64,000 bases of DNA from positions 1 through 64,000 of the forward strand of contig JAUILK010000006.1 of the NCBI GenBank assembly GCA_030433275.1, in the 5' to 3' direction. Shown in pieces: positions 7,447-16,729 of this stretch (positions are counted from its first letter, which is position 1; each line of letters opens with the position of its first letter). A program made the translations under genes and the position numbers. The notes below the pieces were generated by a model. It saw nothing but the letters and a program-made list of their open reading frames with translations. It ran no database searches and had not been told where the DNA came from. The DNA comes from Gammaproteobacteria bacterium. GTDB lineage: Bacteria > Pseudomonadota > Gammaproteobacteria > Nitrococcales > Nitrococcaceae.

Positions 7447-9726
7447 GTGACATCTGCCAAGCTATCGCGATATTTGACAACTCTGGCTTTGTCCGGTTTG
7501 TTCCTATACGGGGAAGTTGCGCCGGCCCGTCCCTCCGGCGGGCATTGGGGATTATGTGGCGGTCCACTAACGCCTCCGCCGCTTGGTGACCCACGTCGGC
7601 GTAACGCACCGAATACCCCGCTGCACATCGAAGCCGATACGGCCCACCATGACGTGCGCAGCGGCGAGTATACATTGCTCGGCCGGCCGGTGATCACCCG
7701 GGCCGATCAGCGCCTCAAAGCCGATCGCATGCATTACAATGCGCAGACCGGACGCGTCGATGCCGAGGGCGATGTCTATTATCAGCAATCCGGTGCAACC
7801 GTTGCGGGTGAGCGTGGCCACTTCAATCTCAACACCAATTCCGGTGAATTCACTCAACTGCGTTACCGAGTCGAGGAGGGGCATATGCACGGCGATGCCA
7901 CTCTCGCAGAAATTGAGAATCCGGATCGCACGAGCTACCAAGATGCCCGCTTCAGCACCTGCCGACCCGGTGAGGAGGATTGGTGGCTGAATAGTAGTTC
8001 ACTTACCCTTGACAAGGCCGCGCACCAGGGCACTGCGCGCAATGTTTGGCTCAGCTTCCATGGTATACCGTTCGCTTATACGCCGTACTTAAGTTTTCCG
8101 GTGGGAGAAAAGCGCAAAACGGGTTTTCTGATGCCTGCTATCGGCAGCTCCAGCCAGGGCGGGTTACAGTTCGCAGTGCCGTGGTATTGGAATATCGCGC
8201 CCAATTACGATGCCACCTTCACTCCGACGGTTTTCGCCAAACGTGGTCTACGGTTTGGTACCGAGTTTCGCTACCTGCTGCCGAGCGCGAAGGGGCGCAG
8301 TCAATTCGATTTTCTACCCAACGATATGGCTGCCGGTAAAAATCGCTGGTTGCTTGATCTCGACCACGCTCTGCATGCTGGTCGGCATTTTCAGGCTCGC
8401 CTCGATGTGAACCGTGTCAGCGACAAGCAATACCTCAACGACTTCAGCACCAATCTGCAACAGAGCTCTAACATCGCACTCCCAAGTCGCGCCGATGCGA
8501 CGCTGAGTTTCCGCGATTGGAGCCTGAACGTGCAAGCGCAAAGCTGGCAGACGATCGCGCAGAATTTTGCGCCGCGCAATGAGCCGTTTTCGACCGTACC
8601 AAGCATTCGCTTTGATTATTCTCCCAGCTCAGTAGAGTTGCCAGTGCGGTTTCGGCTCGCAACGGAGGCGGTGCGTTTCCAACACTCCAAGCCGGACGTG
8701 CTCGATACGGGCTATCGCTTTGATGTCATGCCTCAGCTCAGCATGCCGTTTCGAACCCTCGGTTATTTCATCGAACCTGCTATTGCCTACCGTTATACGG
8801 CCTATCGTCTCGATCGACCGGATCCGACATTGCCGCAGAGCCCGTCACGGAGTTTGCCTGTCTACAGCCTAGATAGTGGGCTGTTTCTGGAGCGTGGGCT
8901 CAAGCTGTTCGGAACAACCCTTACCCAGACTCTGGAGCCAAGACTGTATTACTTGTATGTGGCCAGGCGTAACCAGGACGATTTGCCGGTGTTCGAAACC
9001 ACTCAGGCCACCTTTACCTTCTCGCAGCTGTTCGAGGCGAACCGTTTTACGGGCCCCGACCGGATGGGCGACGCCAATCAGCTCACTGCGGCCATGACCA
9101 GCCGAGTGTTCTCGGATGCTTCCGGCTTCGAGTACCTGCGCCTTTCCATCGGACAGATCTTTTATTTCAGTGACCGCCAGGTCACCCTGCCGGGAAGAAG
9201 TGAAGAGTTCGCCCACCGTTCGGATTACATCACGGAACTGCGTACTGGAGTGCCGGGATTGATGAAAGCCTGGATGGATTACCGCTGGGATCCTGGCGGA
9301 ACCAGCAACCAGAGGCTAACCTCGCAGCTCCAAGTTTTTTTGGGGGGGGGGAGTGTACTCAATCTTGCCTACCGGCGTCAGAAAAACAATGGCGTGAAAG
9401 TCCTTTCGGAGGCGGAAGGGAGCCTTGTCTTTCCAATCGGGGCACACTGGCAGGCTGTCGGCGGTTGGAATTATTCGTTCCTGGATGGCCGAACTCAGGA
9501 ACGTTTTGCCGGCTTGGCGTTCAACAGTTGCTGTTATGCCGTTCGTGGGCTTTTTCGGCAGTTCCAGGCAAACCGCCGGAGTGGGTCGGCGCAGCGGCAA
9601 AACGGCTCCGCGGAGTTGCAAACCGGGTTTTTACTGCAGTTCGAACTCAAAGGGCTGGGGGCGCTTGGGGATGAGATTCCGAAGTTCCTTCGCAAAACCA
9701 TCCCAGGCTTCCGCTCATCATCCTGA
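7447..9726 (+). CDS. lptD: LPS-assembly outer-membrane protein LptD
   Basis: LptD is the outer-membrane barrel that, with LptE, inserts LPS into the outer leaflet. I place the start at GTG 7447: GGAGAGG lies just upstream, and the signal peptide (TSAKLSRYLTTLALSGLFLY) follows directly. The frame is open further upstream to a TTG at 7315. The product is about 759 residues. An OstA/LptA-like jellyroll domain (HIEADTAHHDVRSGEY onward) precedes the beta-barrel. All four cysteines of the E. coli disulphide network have counterparts: one near the N-terminus (GLCGG), one in FSTCRPGEEDWW, and the adjacent pair in NSCCYAVRG. A T7-G10 run lies in the barrel region. Confidence 0.96.
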   Translation: MTSAKLSRYLTTLALSGLFLYGEVAPARPSGGHWGLCGGPLTPPPLGDPRRRNAPNTPLHIEADTAHHDVRSGEYTLLGRPVITRADQRLKADRMHYNAQTGRVDAEGDVYYQQSGATVAGERGHFNLNTNSGEFTQLRYRVEEGHMHGDATLAEIENPDRTSYQDARFSTCRPGEEDWWLNSSSLTLDKAAHQGTARNVWLSFHGIPFAYTPYLSFPVGEKRKTGFLMPAIGSSSQGGLQFAVPWYWNIAPNYDATFTPTVFAKRGLRFGTEFRYLLPSAKGRSQFDFLPNDMAAGKNRWLLDLDHALHAGRHFQARLDVNRVSDKQYLNDFSTNLQQSSNIALPSRADATLSFRDWSLNVQAQSWQTIAQNFAPRNEPFSTVPSIRFDYSPSSVELPVRFRLATEAVRFQHSKPDVLDTGYRFDVMPQLSMPFRTLGYFIEPAIAYRYTAYRLDRPDPTLPQSPSRSLPVYSLDSGLFLERGLKLFGTTLTQTLEPRLYYLYVARRNQDDLPVFETTQATFTFSQLFEANRFTGPDRMGDANQLTAAMTSRVFSDASGFEYLRLSIGQIFYFSDRQVTLPGRSEEFAHRSDYITELRTGVPGLMKAWMDYRWDPGGTSNQRLTSQLQVFLGGGSVLNLAYRRQKNNGVKVLSEAEGSLVFPIGAHWQAVGGWNYSFLDGRTQERFAGLAFNSCCYAVRGLFRQFQANRRSGSAQRQNGSAELQTGFLLQFELKGLGALGDEIPKFLRKTIPGFRSSS
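9335..9351. repeat. T7-G10 homopolymer tract within lptD
   Basis: Seven T are followed directly by ten G. The frame is intact as written, reading Val-Phe-Leu-Gly-Gly-Gly-Ser. Runs of this length are classic sites of polymerase slippage and of sequencing error. Confidence 0.85.
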
Positions 9727-9727
9727 A

Positions 9728-9746
9728 TGGATAATCTTAATATCCA
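9728..9746 (+). terminator. Weak hairpin after lptD
   Basis: TGGATA and TATCCA form a 6-bp stem around a 7-nt loop just after the lptD stop. The following GTTGTTGTT is only partly T-rich, so this is at best an attenuating terminator before surA. Confidence 0.3.
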
Positions 9747-9899
9747 GTTGTTGTTAAGAAAATGTGTGGGATTTTATAGCGTGCCGCCGTTGTCTGCTTA
9801 AGCTTTCGATTGAATTCGTCTATTGACTGCCAACCAACGCTGCGGGGCAGTGGAGGCACTTACTCACAGTGCCTCATCAAGTGTGGCTCCGGAGAAATC

Positions 9900-11192
9900 A
9901 TGTCGATGAAGATTCGCGTACTTATTATGTTCCTCGTCCTGGTTGTGTTCACTGAGGCGAGAGACCCCGTCCAAGCGGCGCAGGTTCTCGATCGTATCGT
10001 TGCAGTTGTCAACGACAGTGTGGTGCTGCAGTCCGAGCTCGAGGAAGAGCTTATCGTCGTGCGCCGACAGCTTCAGCGCCAGGACATGCAACTGCCGGAT
10101 CCCCGAAACTTGCAGCACCAAGTACTCGAGCAACTCATTTTGGAAAAACTGCAGTTGGACACGGCTTCCCGCGCTGGAATTTCCGTAGACGATGGTACCT
10201 TGGATGCTGCCGTGCGCCGTGTCGCAGAGCGCAATCAGATGACGCTCTCACAGTTTAGGGATGCGCTAGCGGCCGAGGCAATCAGCTGGGAGGATTTTCG
10301 TGACAAGCTGCGCGATCAGATCATCATCTCTCGGTTGCGGCACCAGGTGATGCAGAGCCGAATTAATGTCACCCCGCAGGAGATCGCCCAGTTCGCAGCG
10401 CAGCAGGGCAGCGGACATTCTGCTGAGTATCGGTTGGGCCATATCTTGGTTGCCTTGCCGGATGCCGCCTCCCCACAAACCATCGCCGAAGCCCGCGACA
10501 AGGCTGAGCGGATCCACCGGCAACTGGAGCAGGAGGCGAGTTTCGAGACTTTGGCGGCTTCTTACTCCGATAGCCAAACAGCACTGCAAGGGGGTGATCT
10601 CGGTTGGCGTAAGCAAGGCGAGCTACCCACACTCATAGCCAAACTGATCAGAGAATTGTCCGTGGGCAAGATTACCCCGGTATTGCGCAGTCCAAGTGGT
10701 TTCCATATCTTCAAGCTGCTCGCTCAGCGCGAGGGCGAGCGCCATATCATTACGCAAACCCATGCTCGGCATATTTTGATCGAGACGAATGCGGTGGTAA
10801 GCGACCGGGACGCGCGCAGCCGCCTTGAATCTCTGCGTAAGCGAGTCGAAAATGGAGACTCTTTTGCGGCTTTAGCGAAGGCGAACTCGGACGACTCGAC
10901 CTCGGCGTTTCAAGGCGGCGACCTCGGGTGGGTCGATCCAGGCCGTATGGTTGCCACCTTCGAGCAGGTGATGAACAGTCTACAACCGGATGAGATCAGT
11001 CAGCCATTCCATACGCGTTTCGGATGGCACATCGTGCAAGTTTTGGATCGACGCAAGCAAGATACCACGGAAGCTTATCGCCGAGAGCAAGCAGCCCAAC
11101 AGATTCAAAACCGCAAGCTGCAGGATGAGACCCAGTTGTGGCTACGACAGCTCCGTGAAGAGGCGTACGTCGATATCCGTCTGCAGAGCTGA
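9900..11192 (+). CDS. surA: Periplasmic chaperone / peptidyl-prolyl isomerase SurA
   Basis: SurA chaperones outer-membrane proteins, including LptD, through the periplasm. The ATG at 9900 has GGAGA 4-5 nt upstream and is followed by a signal peptide ending near PVQAAQ. The resulting 430 residues match E. coli SurA. After the N-terminal SurA domain ([20 protein letters not shown]) come two parvulin domains, marked by [11 protein letters not shown] and [11 protein letters not shown] with the GGDLGW motif in each. It lies between lptD and pdxA in the canonical order. Confidence 0.96.
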   Translation: MSMKIRVLIMFLVLVVFTEARDPVQAAQVLDRIVAVVNDSVVLQSELEEELIVVRRQLQRQDMQLPDPRNLQHQVLEQLILEKLQLDTASRAGISVDDGTLDAAVRRVAERNQMTLSQFRDALAAEAISWEDFRDKLRDQIIISRLRHQVMQSRINVTPQEIAQFAAQQGSGHSAEYRLGHILVALPDAASPQTIAEARDKAERIHRQLEQEASFETLAASYSDSQTALQGGDLGWRKQGELPTLIAKLIRELSVGKITPVLRSPSGFHIFKLLAQREGERHIITQTHARHILIETNAVVSDRDARSRLESLRKRVENGDSFAALAKANSDDSTSAFQGGDLGWVDPGRMVATFEQVMNSLQPDEISQPFHTRFGWHIVQVLDRRKQDTTEAYRREQAAQQIQNRKLQDETQLWLRQLREEAYVDIRLQS

Positions 11193-11204
11193 GCAACCCT
11201 AGTG

Positions 11205-12230
11205 ATGGACCAACGCGACCGCTGTCCTCGTATTGCGTTGACTACTGGTGAGCCGGCGGGAATTGGGCCGGATCTCACCGCGATGCTCGTCCAGCAGCCG
11301 CTGCCGGCTTGCCAGGTGGTAGCGGTAGGAGATCCGATCCTACTCAGCCAGCGGGCGAAAGCGATTGGCCTGCCTCTGGAGACACGGGTCTTTCGGCCCG
11401 ATGGCGTAATGACGGATCGCCAAGGCCAGATCAGTGTGTTGCCGGTCAAGCTGCGTTCTGCAGTCACCCAAGGGCAGCTCGCACCAGCCAATGCCCACTA
11501 CGTGCTGGAGACACTCGAGCGCGCTGGCCGTGGCTGCTTGGAGGGCCTTTTTGATGCAGTGGTTACGGCACCGGTTCATAAAGGCATCATCAACCGGGCC
11601 GGGGTACGATTCAGTGGCCATACGGAGTTTTTTGCCGAGTTGACCGGGGCGACCCAGCCGGTAATGTTGCTGATGGTGGGGCGGCTGCGTGTGGCGTTGG
11701 TGACCACTCATTTGCCGCTGCGAGACGTGGGTGATGCGATTACCGAGTCGCACCTGGAGAGGACCGCTCGTACTCTGCAGCGGGAGTTGCGTGTTCGCTT
11801 CGGCATCAAGAGGCCGCACATTCTGGTGGCCGGGCTCAATCCGCACGCAGGCGAGCACGGTTATCTGGGGCACGAGGAGATCGAGGTCATTCAGCCCGTG
11901 TTGGCGCGGTTACGCGCGGAGGGCTTGGATTTCGAGGGACCATTGCCGGCGGATACACTATTTACGCCGCGGCGTCTCGAGGCGGCTGATGCCGTGCTCG
12001 CGATGTATCACGATCAGGGTTTGCCCGTGCTCAAATATGCTGGCTTTGGGCGCGCTGTGAACGTTACCTTAGGGCTACCGATTGTGCGTACTTCGGTGGA
12101 TCATGGCACCGCTCTCGATTTGGCGGGTACCGGCCAGGCGGAGGAGGGTAGCCTGCGCGAGGCGGTGCACATCGCCAGTGAGCTGGCGCGGCTTCAGCGT
12201 AGTACCCAACCTTGCCGTTCGCGCCCATGA
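11205..12230 (+). CDS. pdxA: 4-hydroxythreonine-4-phosphate dehydrogenase PdxA
   Basis: PdxA oxidises 4-phosphohydroxy-L-threonine in DXP-dependent pyridoxal phosphate synthesis. The family opening ALTTGEPAGIGPDL is present, as are metal-site histidines in FSGHTEFFAELT, ILVAGLNPHAGEHGYLG and AMYHDQGLPVLKY. I take the ATG at 11205; a GTG immediately before it (11202) is equally in frame. The 3' end overlaps rsmA by 4 nt (ATGA). Confidence 0.96.
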   Translation: MDQRDRCPRIALTTGEPAGIGPDLTAMLVQQPLPACQVVAVGDPILLSQRAKAIGLPLETRVFRPDGVMTDRQGQISVLPVKLRSAVTQGQLAPANAHYVLETLERAGRGCLEGLFDAVVTAPVHKGIINRAGVRFSGHTEFFAELTGATQPVMLLMVGRLRVALVTTHLPLRDVGDAITESHLERTARTLQRELRVRFGIKRPHILVAGLNPHAGEHGYLGHEEIEVIQPVLARLRAEGLDFEGPLPADTLFTPRRLEAADAVLAMYHDQGLPVLKYAGFGRAVNVTLGLPIVRTSVDHGTALDLAGTGQAEEGSLREAVHIASELARLQRSTQPCRSRP

Positions 12231-13012
12231 GCCAGCACCGCGCGCGTCGGCGTTTTGGGCAGAATTTCCTGCATGATCCAACTATCCTGCGTCGGATGGT
12301 CGACTCCATAGCTCCATGCCCAGGACAATGCTGCATCGAGATCGGTCCGGGCTTGGGCGCGCTTACTCGGCCGCTGCTGGAGCGCGCGTGCGCGCTAGTG
12401 GCCATCGAGCTCGACCGCGATTTGATCGAGCCTCTGCGGCGCCATTGTGATGGTGCTGGAGAGCTCGAGGTTGTCCAAGCTGACGCGCTCAGTTTGGACT
12501 TTGCTTGCTTTCGTCGGGGTTCTGAAAAGCTGCGCGTAATCGGTAACCTCCCTTACAATATCGCTACACCATTACTGTTTCATGTCACTGGCTTCGCGGA
12601 ACACCTTGCGGATGCCCACTTTCTGCTGCAAAAAGAGGTGGCGGAGCGAATGGCAGCCGCTGCCGGTCAGGCGAGTTATGGCAGGCTCTCGGTTATGATT
12701 CAATACCGTTGTCGGGTTGAACCCCTGTTTGATGTCTTGCCCGGCGCCTTTCGCCCCGCTCCCAAGGTGACTTCCAGTTGGGTTCGTCTAACGCCTTTGG
12801 CCAGGCCTCCCCGCACGATAGGGGATGAAGAATCCCGGCTGGCTGATGTCGTAGCACGGGCATTTGGCCAGCGGCGCAAAACTCTGCGCAATGCTCTGCG
12901 GGGAATGCTCTCGGAGCAGCAGATCGAAGCCGCCGGCATCGAGCCTTCGGCCCGCGCCGAAGCGATCGACCTCGATCATTACCTGCGGTTGGCCGAGGTG
13001 GTGGCGAAGTGA
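12227..13012 (+). CDS. rsmA: 16S rRNA dimethyladenosine transferase RsmA (KsgA)
   Basis: RsmA dimethylates A1518 and A1519 of 16S rRNA using SAM during 30S maturation. From the ATG that overlaps the pdxA stop, the protein has 261 residues. It carries the opening RRFGQNFLHD, the SAM loop EIGPGLGALT (about residues 38-47), an acidic EID/ELDRDL segment and the catalytic IGNLPYNIATPLL motif. The C-terminal domain carries FGQRRKTLRNALRG. Confidence 0.97.
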   Translation: MSQHRARRRFGQNFLHDPTILRRMVDSIAPCPGQCCIEIGPGLGALTRPLLERACALVAIELDRDLIEPLRRHCDGAGELEVVQADALSLDFACFRRGSEKLRVIGNLPYNIATPLLFHVTGFAEHLADAHFLLQKEVAERMAAAAGQASYGRLSVMIQYRCRVEPLFDVLPGAFRPAPKVTSSWVRLTPLARPPRTIGDEESRLADVVARAFGQRRKTLRNALRGMLSEQQIEAAGIEPSARAEAIDLDHYLRLAEVVAK

Positions 13013-13560
13013 GGCCGAGGGAAATGCATCCCTAAAATCATAACAACTCAGTGTTTGCGCCAAAACAGCTTCTCTTCCTATGTATACAAGGCTTGGCGTC
13101 AATCGGGAGCGCTCGCGTGAGGTATTCAATGTTTACTGAGGTGCTGGGGTGCTAAAATCGGGAGATTTGGTTCATACGCTTTGTGACGTGCTAAATTGAT
13201 TCGGGTTGGACTACCGTATTCAGAAATACGGCAGCAAAAGCGTAATTGCCATAGCGATAATAACTGTTACGGTCAATGACATCATCAGATCTGGTTTACG
13301 AAATCGTCGCGGAGTGCCGATCATATGGCTTCCTTTCCTCGTTTCAGTGTCCGCTTTATTCATTTCATTATTATGGCATGCCACCCAACAGCTGCGGAGT
13401 AATCAAACGCAGACCACCGGCGAGACGATCCTAGATAACACAGCGAGGCGACTCAACTTGCCAAGCACATCACATAATACGAAACCTGAACGGTTTTCGC
13501 TGTCGGCGCGCAACGCTAATATTGGCTATTAGTGCAAACTTTGATGAAAATGGTGATTTT
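13013..13560. other. 548-bp spacer between rsmA and apaG, AT-rich
   Basis: In E. coli these genes are nearly contiguous. Here the spacer is visibly richer in A/T than its neighbours, contains the doubtful small ORF listed next, and probably holds a promoter for apaG-apaH. I could not settle on a -35/-10 pair. No RNA gene or repeat is evident. Confidence 0.5.
13206..13532 (+). CDS. Doubtful small ORF with one predicted membrane segment
   Basis: A TTG-initiated frame encodes 108 residues with a hydrophobic segment (IIWLPFLVSVSALFISLLW) and a polar C-terminal half. I do not recognise it. No good ribosome-binding site precedes it, and its base composition differs from adjacent genes. It may be a non-functional remnant or chance ORF rather than a gene. 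Confidence 0.25.
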   Translation: MDYRIQKYGSKSVIAIAIITVTVNDIIRSGLRNRRGVPIIWLPFLVSVSALFISLLWHATQQLRSNQTQTTGETILDNTARRLNLPSTSHNTKPERFSLSARNANIGY

Positions 13561-13944
13561 GTGACCGATCGGGGGCGCTATGCTGTGGACGTTAAAGTGG
13601 ATGCCGTCTATCTGCCGACGCAGTCCAATCCGACGGAGCGACGTTATGCTTTTGCGTACACAGTGATTATCCGGAATACGGGTGTTGTGGATGTGAAACT
13701 GCTTAGCCGCCATTGGGTTATCACGGATGCTGAGGGTGGAGTGCGCGAGGTACGGGGTGAGGGTGTGGTGGGCCAGCAACCCCTGATTGCTCCGGGGAAG
13801 AGCTTTCAATATACCAGCGGCACTGTGATTGAAACCCCAGTGGGTACTATGCACGGGAGCTATCGCATGCAGGCTTCGGATGGGATCGAGTTCGACGCCG
13901 CAATCGATGCGTTCCGCCTGGCCGATCCTCGTACTGTGCATTGA
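13561..13944 (+). CDS. apaG: Co2+/Mg2+ efflux-associated protein ApaG
   Basis: ApaG is a small fibronectin-III-like protein of unresolved biochemical function, usually co-transcribed with rsmA and apaH. The GTG at 13561 gives 127 residues, the family length; the frame is open to an upstream TTG at 13522. Conserved stretches include RYAFAYTVIIRNTG, LLSRHWVITDA, VRGEGVVGQQPLI and GTMHGSYRM. Confidence 0.93.
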   Translation: MTDRGRYAVDVKVDAVYLPTQSNPTERRYAFAYTVIIRNTGVVDVKLLSRHWVITDAEGGVREVRGEGVVGQQPLIAPGKSFQYTSGTVIETPVGTMHGSYRMQASDGIEFDAAIDAFRLADPRTVH

Positions 13945-13986
13945 GCGGTTCACGGATTTACTAACGAGTGCCGGGAGCGATTGCAA

Positions 13987-14820
13987 GTGGCTGTCTACGC
14001 CATTGGAGATATTCAAGGATGTTATGAATCCTTGCGTGCATTGCTTGAGCGCATCGACTTCCAAAGCGCGCGCGATCGGCTCTGGTTCACTGGTGATCTG
14101 GTAAACAGGGGGCCCCAATCGCTAGAGGTGTTGCGCTATATCCACTCCCTGGGAGAGCGGGCGCAAGTGGTGCTTGGTAATCATGATCTGCATTTGCTTT
14201 CTGTGTGGGCCGGTCCTGGAAAAACCAAGCGAGGTGACAATCTTCGATCTGTTCTCGATGCGCCCGATAGTGAGGAGCTCATGCATTGGCTGCGGCATCA
14301 GCCGCTGCTCTATGAGGAGCCCGGTTTTCCTTATGTTCTGGTGCATGCCGGTATTCTCCCATCCTGGACATTGACTGAGGCTCGGTCGTGTGCACGTGAG
14401 CTTGAGGCCGCGTTGAGAGGGCCCGATCTCGGCGATTTCTTCCGGTGCATCTATGGTGATCGCCCGGTTCGTTGGCATAATGGTTTGGCGGGTTGGGACC
14501 GATTGCGTTTTATTGCTAATGCCCTTACCCGTATGCGCTACTGTGCTTCTGACGGGGCGCTGCTATTCGACTACAAAGGCGCTCCCGAGACCGCGCCCTC
14601 TGGCTATTACCCATGGTTCGCCATGCCGGGACGCCGTTTCCAACAGCCAGGGGTAACCGTGATCTGCGGTCACTGGTCGACCTTGGGGCTGCGGTGTGAA
14701 ACTGGGTTACTGGCAATCGATACTGGTTGTCTTTGGGGTGGGCAGCTGACGGCCGCTCGCTTGGACGGCCAGCCACAGCTCATATCAGTTCCCTGCCAAG
14801 TCCGCATCAAACCCGGCTGA
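13987..14820 (+). CDS. apaH: Bis(5'-nucleosyl)-tetraphosphatase, symmetrical (ApaH)
   Basis: ApaH hydrolyses Ap4A to two ADP. Metallophosphoesterase motifs are in order: YAIGDIQGCYESL, FTGDLVNRGPQS, LGNHDLHLL, VHAGILPSW and CGHWSTLG. GGGAG at 13973-13977 fits the GTG at 13987 (9 nt) better than the TTG at 13981. The product then has 277 residues, starting in register with E. coli ApaH. Confidence 0.95.
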   Translation: MAVYAIGDIQGCYESLRALLERIDFQSARDRLWFTGDLVNRGPQSLEVLRYIHSLGERAQVVLGNHDLHLLSVWAGPGKTKRGDNLRSVLDAPDSEELMHWLRHQPLLYEEPGFPYVLVHAGILPSWTLTEARSCARELEAALRGPDLGDFFRCIYGDRPVRWHNGLAGWDRLRFIANALTRMRYCASDGALLFDYKGAPETAPSGYYPWFAMPGRRFQQPGVTVICGHWSTLGLRCETGLLAIDTGCLWGGQLTAARLDGQPQLISVPCQVRIKPG

Positions 14821-14898
14821 TAAGAGGTTTCCGGATGACTGAATGATTGCATTGATTGCTTACGGCACGCGTTTTTTACCGGTTGCACGGTGATATGC

Positions 14899-15921
14899 AT
14901 GGGTAAGGCAGGATCGAGATCGCATACAGATGAGCGCTTTATTCAGCTAAAAAACTGGCTTGTTGACGATCTCGGGCTGCAGGTGCGATCACTTGAACCA
15001 ATCGCTAACGATGCCAGCTTTCGGCGCTATTTTCGGGTGCACTTGGCAAAGACGACCTGTATCGCCATGGATGCGCCGCCAGCGCATGAGGATTGTTATG
15101 CCTTTGTGACGGTGGCGAAGCTGCTTCGTCAGGCTGGTGTCAATGCCCCGGCCGTTTTGGAGCAGGAGCGTGCGCAAGGGTTGTTGTTGCTTGCTGACCT
15201 GGGGCGGAGGAGCTATCTCGACGCGATTGCCCACACCGATGTCGATACGCTGTTCACAGATGCAATCGATGCGCTGATCAAGTGGCAGCTGGCGAGCGAA
15301 CCGGGGCGGTTGCCTTCCTACAGTCAGGATTTACTACAACGGGAACTGGACCTGTTTCCAGACTGGTATCTGGCCCAGCATCTAGGGTTAGAGCTTACCG
15401 CCATGGAGCGGGATGGTTGGCAGGAGGTCTGCGCTCGGCTCATCGACAGCGCACTTGGTCAGGCGGCGGTTTATGTGCATCGCGATTACATGGTGCGCAA
15501 TCTGATGTGCTGCGAGCCTAACCCCGGGATCCTCGATTTTCAGGATGCCGTCTATGGACCGGTGACCTACGATATCGTCTCGCTGCTGCGGGATGCCTTC
15601 GTTTCTTGGGAGCCTGAACGGGAGGCACGCTGGCTGCGTTACTATCGTAGCCGAGCGCACCAAGAGGGGATTACGGTAGCGGCCGATGCCGATGAGTTCG
15701 CACGCCAGTTGGATTGGATGGGCGTGCAGCGTCACCTTAAGGTCATTGGTATTTTCGCCCGTCTGTGCTATCGCGATGGCAAATCTCGTTACTTGGCGGA
15801 AACACCACGCTTTTTTAGCTACGTGCGTGCGGTGGCGGTGCGTTACTCGGAACTTGACGGGTTGTTACAGCTGCTCGATGGTCTGCAGCAGCGGCATTGC
15901 TCAAAACAGTCGCGGCCATGA
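14899..15921 (+). CDS. amgK: N-acetylmuramate/N-acetylglucosamine kinase AmgK
   Basis: AmgK phosphorylates the anomeric position of MurNAc or GlcNAc, the first step of the murein-recycling shortcut found in pseudomonads and many other Gram-negatives. The roughly 340-residue protein has the phosphotransferase (APH) fold: LEPIANDASFRRYFRV near the N-terminus, the catalytic loop VYVHRDYMVRNLM, and ILDFQDAVYGPVTYD for metal binding. It is followed by, and overlaps by 4 nt, murU. The start is uncertain (ATG 14899 or GTG 14890). Confidence 0.92.
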   Translation: MGKAGSRSHTDERFIQLKNWLVDDLGLQVRSLEPIANDASFRRYFRVHLAKTTCIAMDAPPAHEDCYAFVTVAKLLRQAGVNAPAVLEQERAQGLLLLADLGRRSYLDAIAHTDVDTLFTDAIDALIKWQLASEPGRLPSYSQDLLQRELDLFPDWYLAQHLGLELTAMERDGWQEVCARLIDSALGQAAVYVHRDYMVRNLMCCEPNPGILDFQDAVYGPVTYDIVSLLRDAFVSWEPEREARWLRYYRSRAHQEGITVAADADEFARQLDWMGVQRHLKVIGIFARLCYRDGKSRYLAETPRFFSYVRAVAVRYSELDGLLQLLDGLQQRHCSKQSRP

Positions 15922-16601
15922 GAGCGATGATTCTGGCCGCCGGCCGGGGTGTGCGTATGCGCCCGCTGACGGACCACACTCCCAAACCGATGTTGACGGT
16001 CGGTGGCCGGGCTTTGATCGACTACCAGCTGGCGGCGCTTGCGCGCGCTGGTGTGAACCGGGTGGTGATTAACGTGGCTTGGTTGGGCGCAAAGCTTGTT
16101 CACTATCTTGGCGATGGCGCGCGCTGGGGAGTTGAGATCCGGATTTCGGATGAGGGCGCGAGCGCATTGGAAACCGGTGGCGGCATACAGCGTGCGCTGC
16201 CGTTGCTCGGCCCCGATCCTTTTTGGGTCGTGAACGGGGATATTTGGAGCGATTTCCCGTTACAGAATTTGCCAACCGAGCCGCCTGGTTTGGCGCATTT
16301 GATTTTAGTGGATAATCCACCCCACCATCCATTCGGCGATTTCGCACTGATCGGGGATCGCGTGGTCGAGCCGCCTCACGGGCCACGCTTGACTTTTGCC
16401 GGTATTGGCTGTTACCGGCGCGAGCTGTTCGATCGGGCTTGCTCCAGGGCTTTTCGCTTGGCGCCGTTGCTACGCCAGGCTGCTGAGCAGGGGCAGGTGA
16501 CCGCCATGCATTATCGAGGTCGATGGCGGGATATCGGTAGCCCGGAACGGCTTGCGAGTCTGGACGTCGAGCTTTGCACATTTCAGTCAGGGCCAAGCTG
16601 A
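15918..16601 (+). CDS. murU: N-acetylmuramate alpha-1-phosphate uridylyltransferase MurU
   Basis: MurU makes UDP-MurNAc from MurNAc-1-P and UTP, bypassing MurA/MurB de novo synthesis. The nucleotidyltransferase signature AMILAAGRGVRMRPLT begins the protein, followed by KPMLTVGGRALIDYQL, ETGGGIQRALPLLG and the metal site VVNGDIWSDFP. The length is 227 residues, typical of the family. The start ATG overlaps the amgK stop (ATGA), so the pair is translationally coupled. Confidence 0.93.
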   Translation: MRAMILAAGRGVRMRPLTDHTPKPMLTVGGRALIDYQLAALARAGVNRVVINVAWLGAKLVHYLGDGARWGVEIRISDEGASALETGGGIQRALPLLGPDPFWVVNGDIWSDFPLQNLPTEPPGLAHLILVDNPPHHPFGDFALIGDRVVEPPHGPRLTFAGIGCYRRELFDRACSRAFRLAPLLRQAAEQGQVTAMHYRGRWRDIGSPERLASLDVELCTFQSGPS

Positions 16602-16605
16602 AGCT

Positions 16606-16638
16606 ACCGGGGTGCCCTTCGATTTCGGGGCACCCGGT
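16606..16638. terminator. Hairpin between convergent murU and the sulfotransferase gene
   Basis: ACCGGGGTGCCC and GGGCACCCGGT pair as an 11-bp stem with one bulged base around a 9- to 10-nt loop, immediately after the murU stop. There is no strong T run on either side, so termination efficiency is uncertain. Confidence 0.5.
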
Positions 16639-16729
16639 CGCGCCGAGCTTGATCACACCCACTCTTCCGTGCAGGGTCGAGGCAAGGCGAGCTAGGAGTG
16701 TTCCACTCTGCATATGAATCGGAACGATT

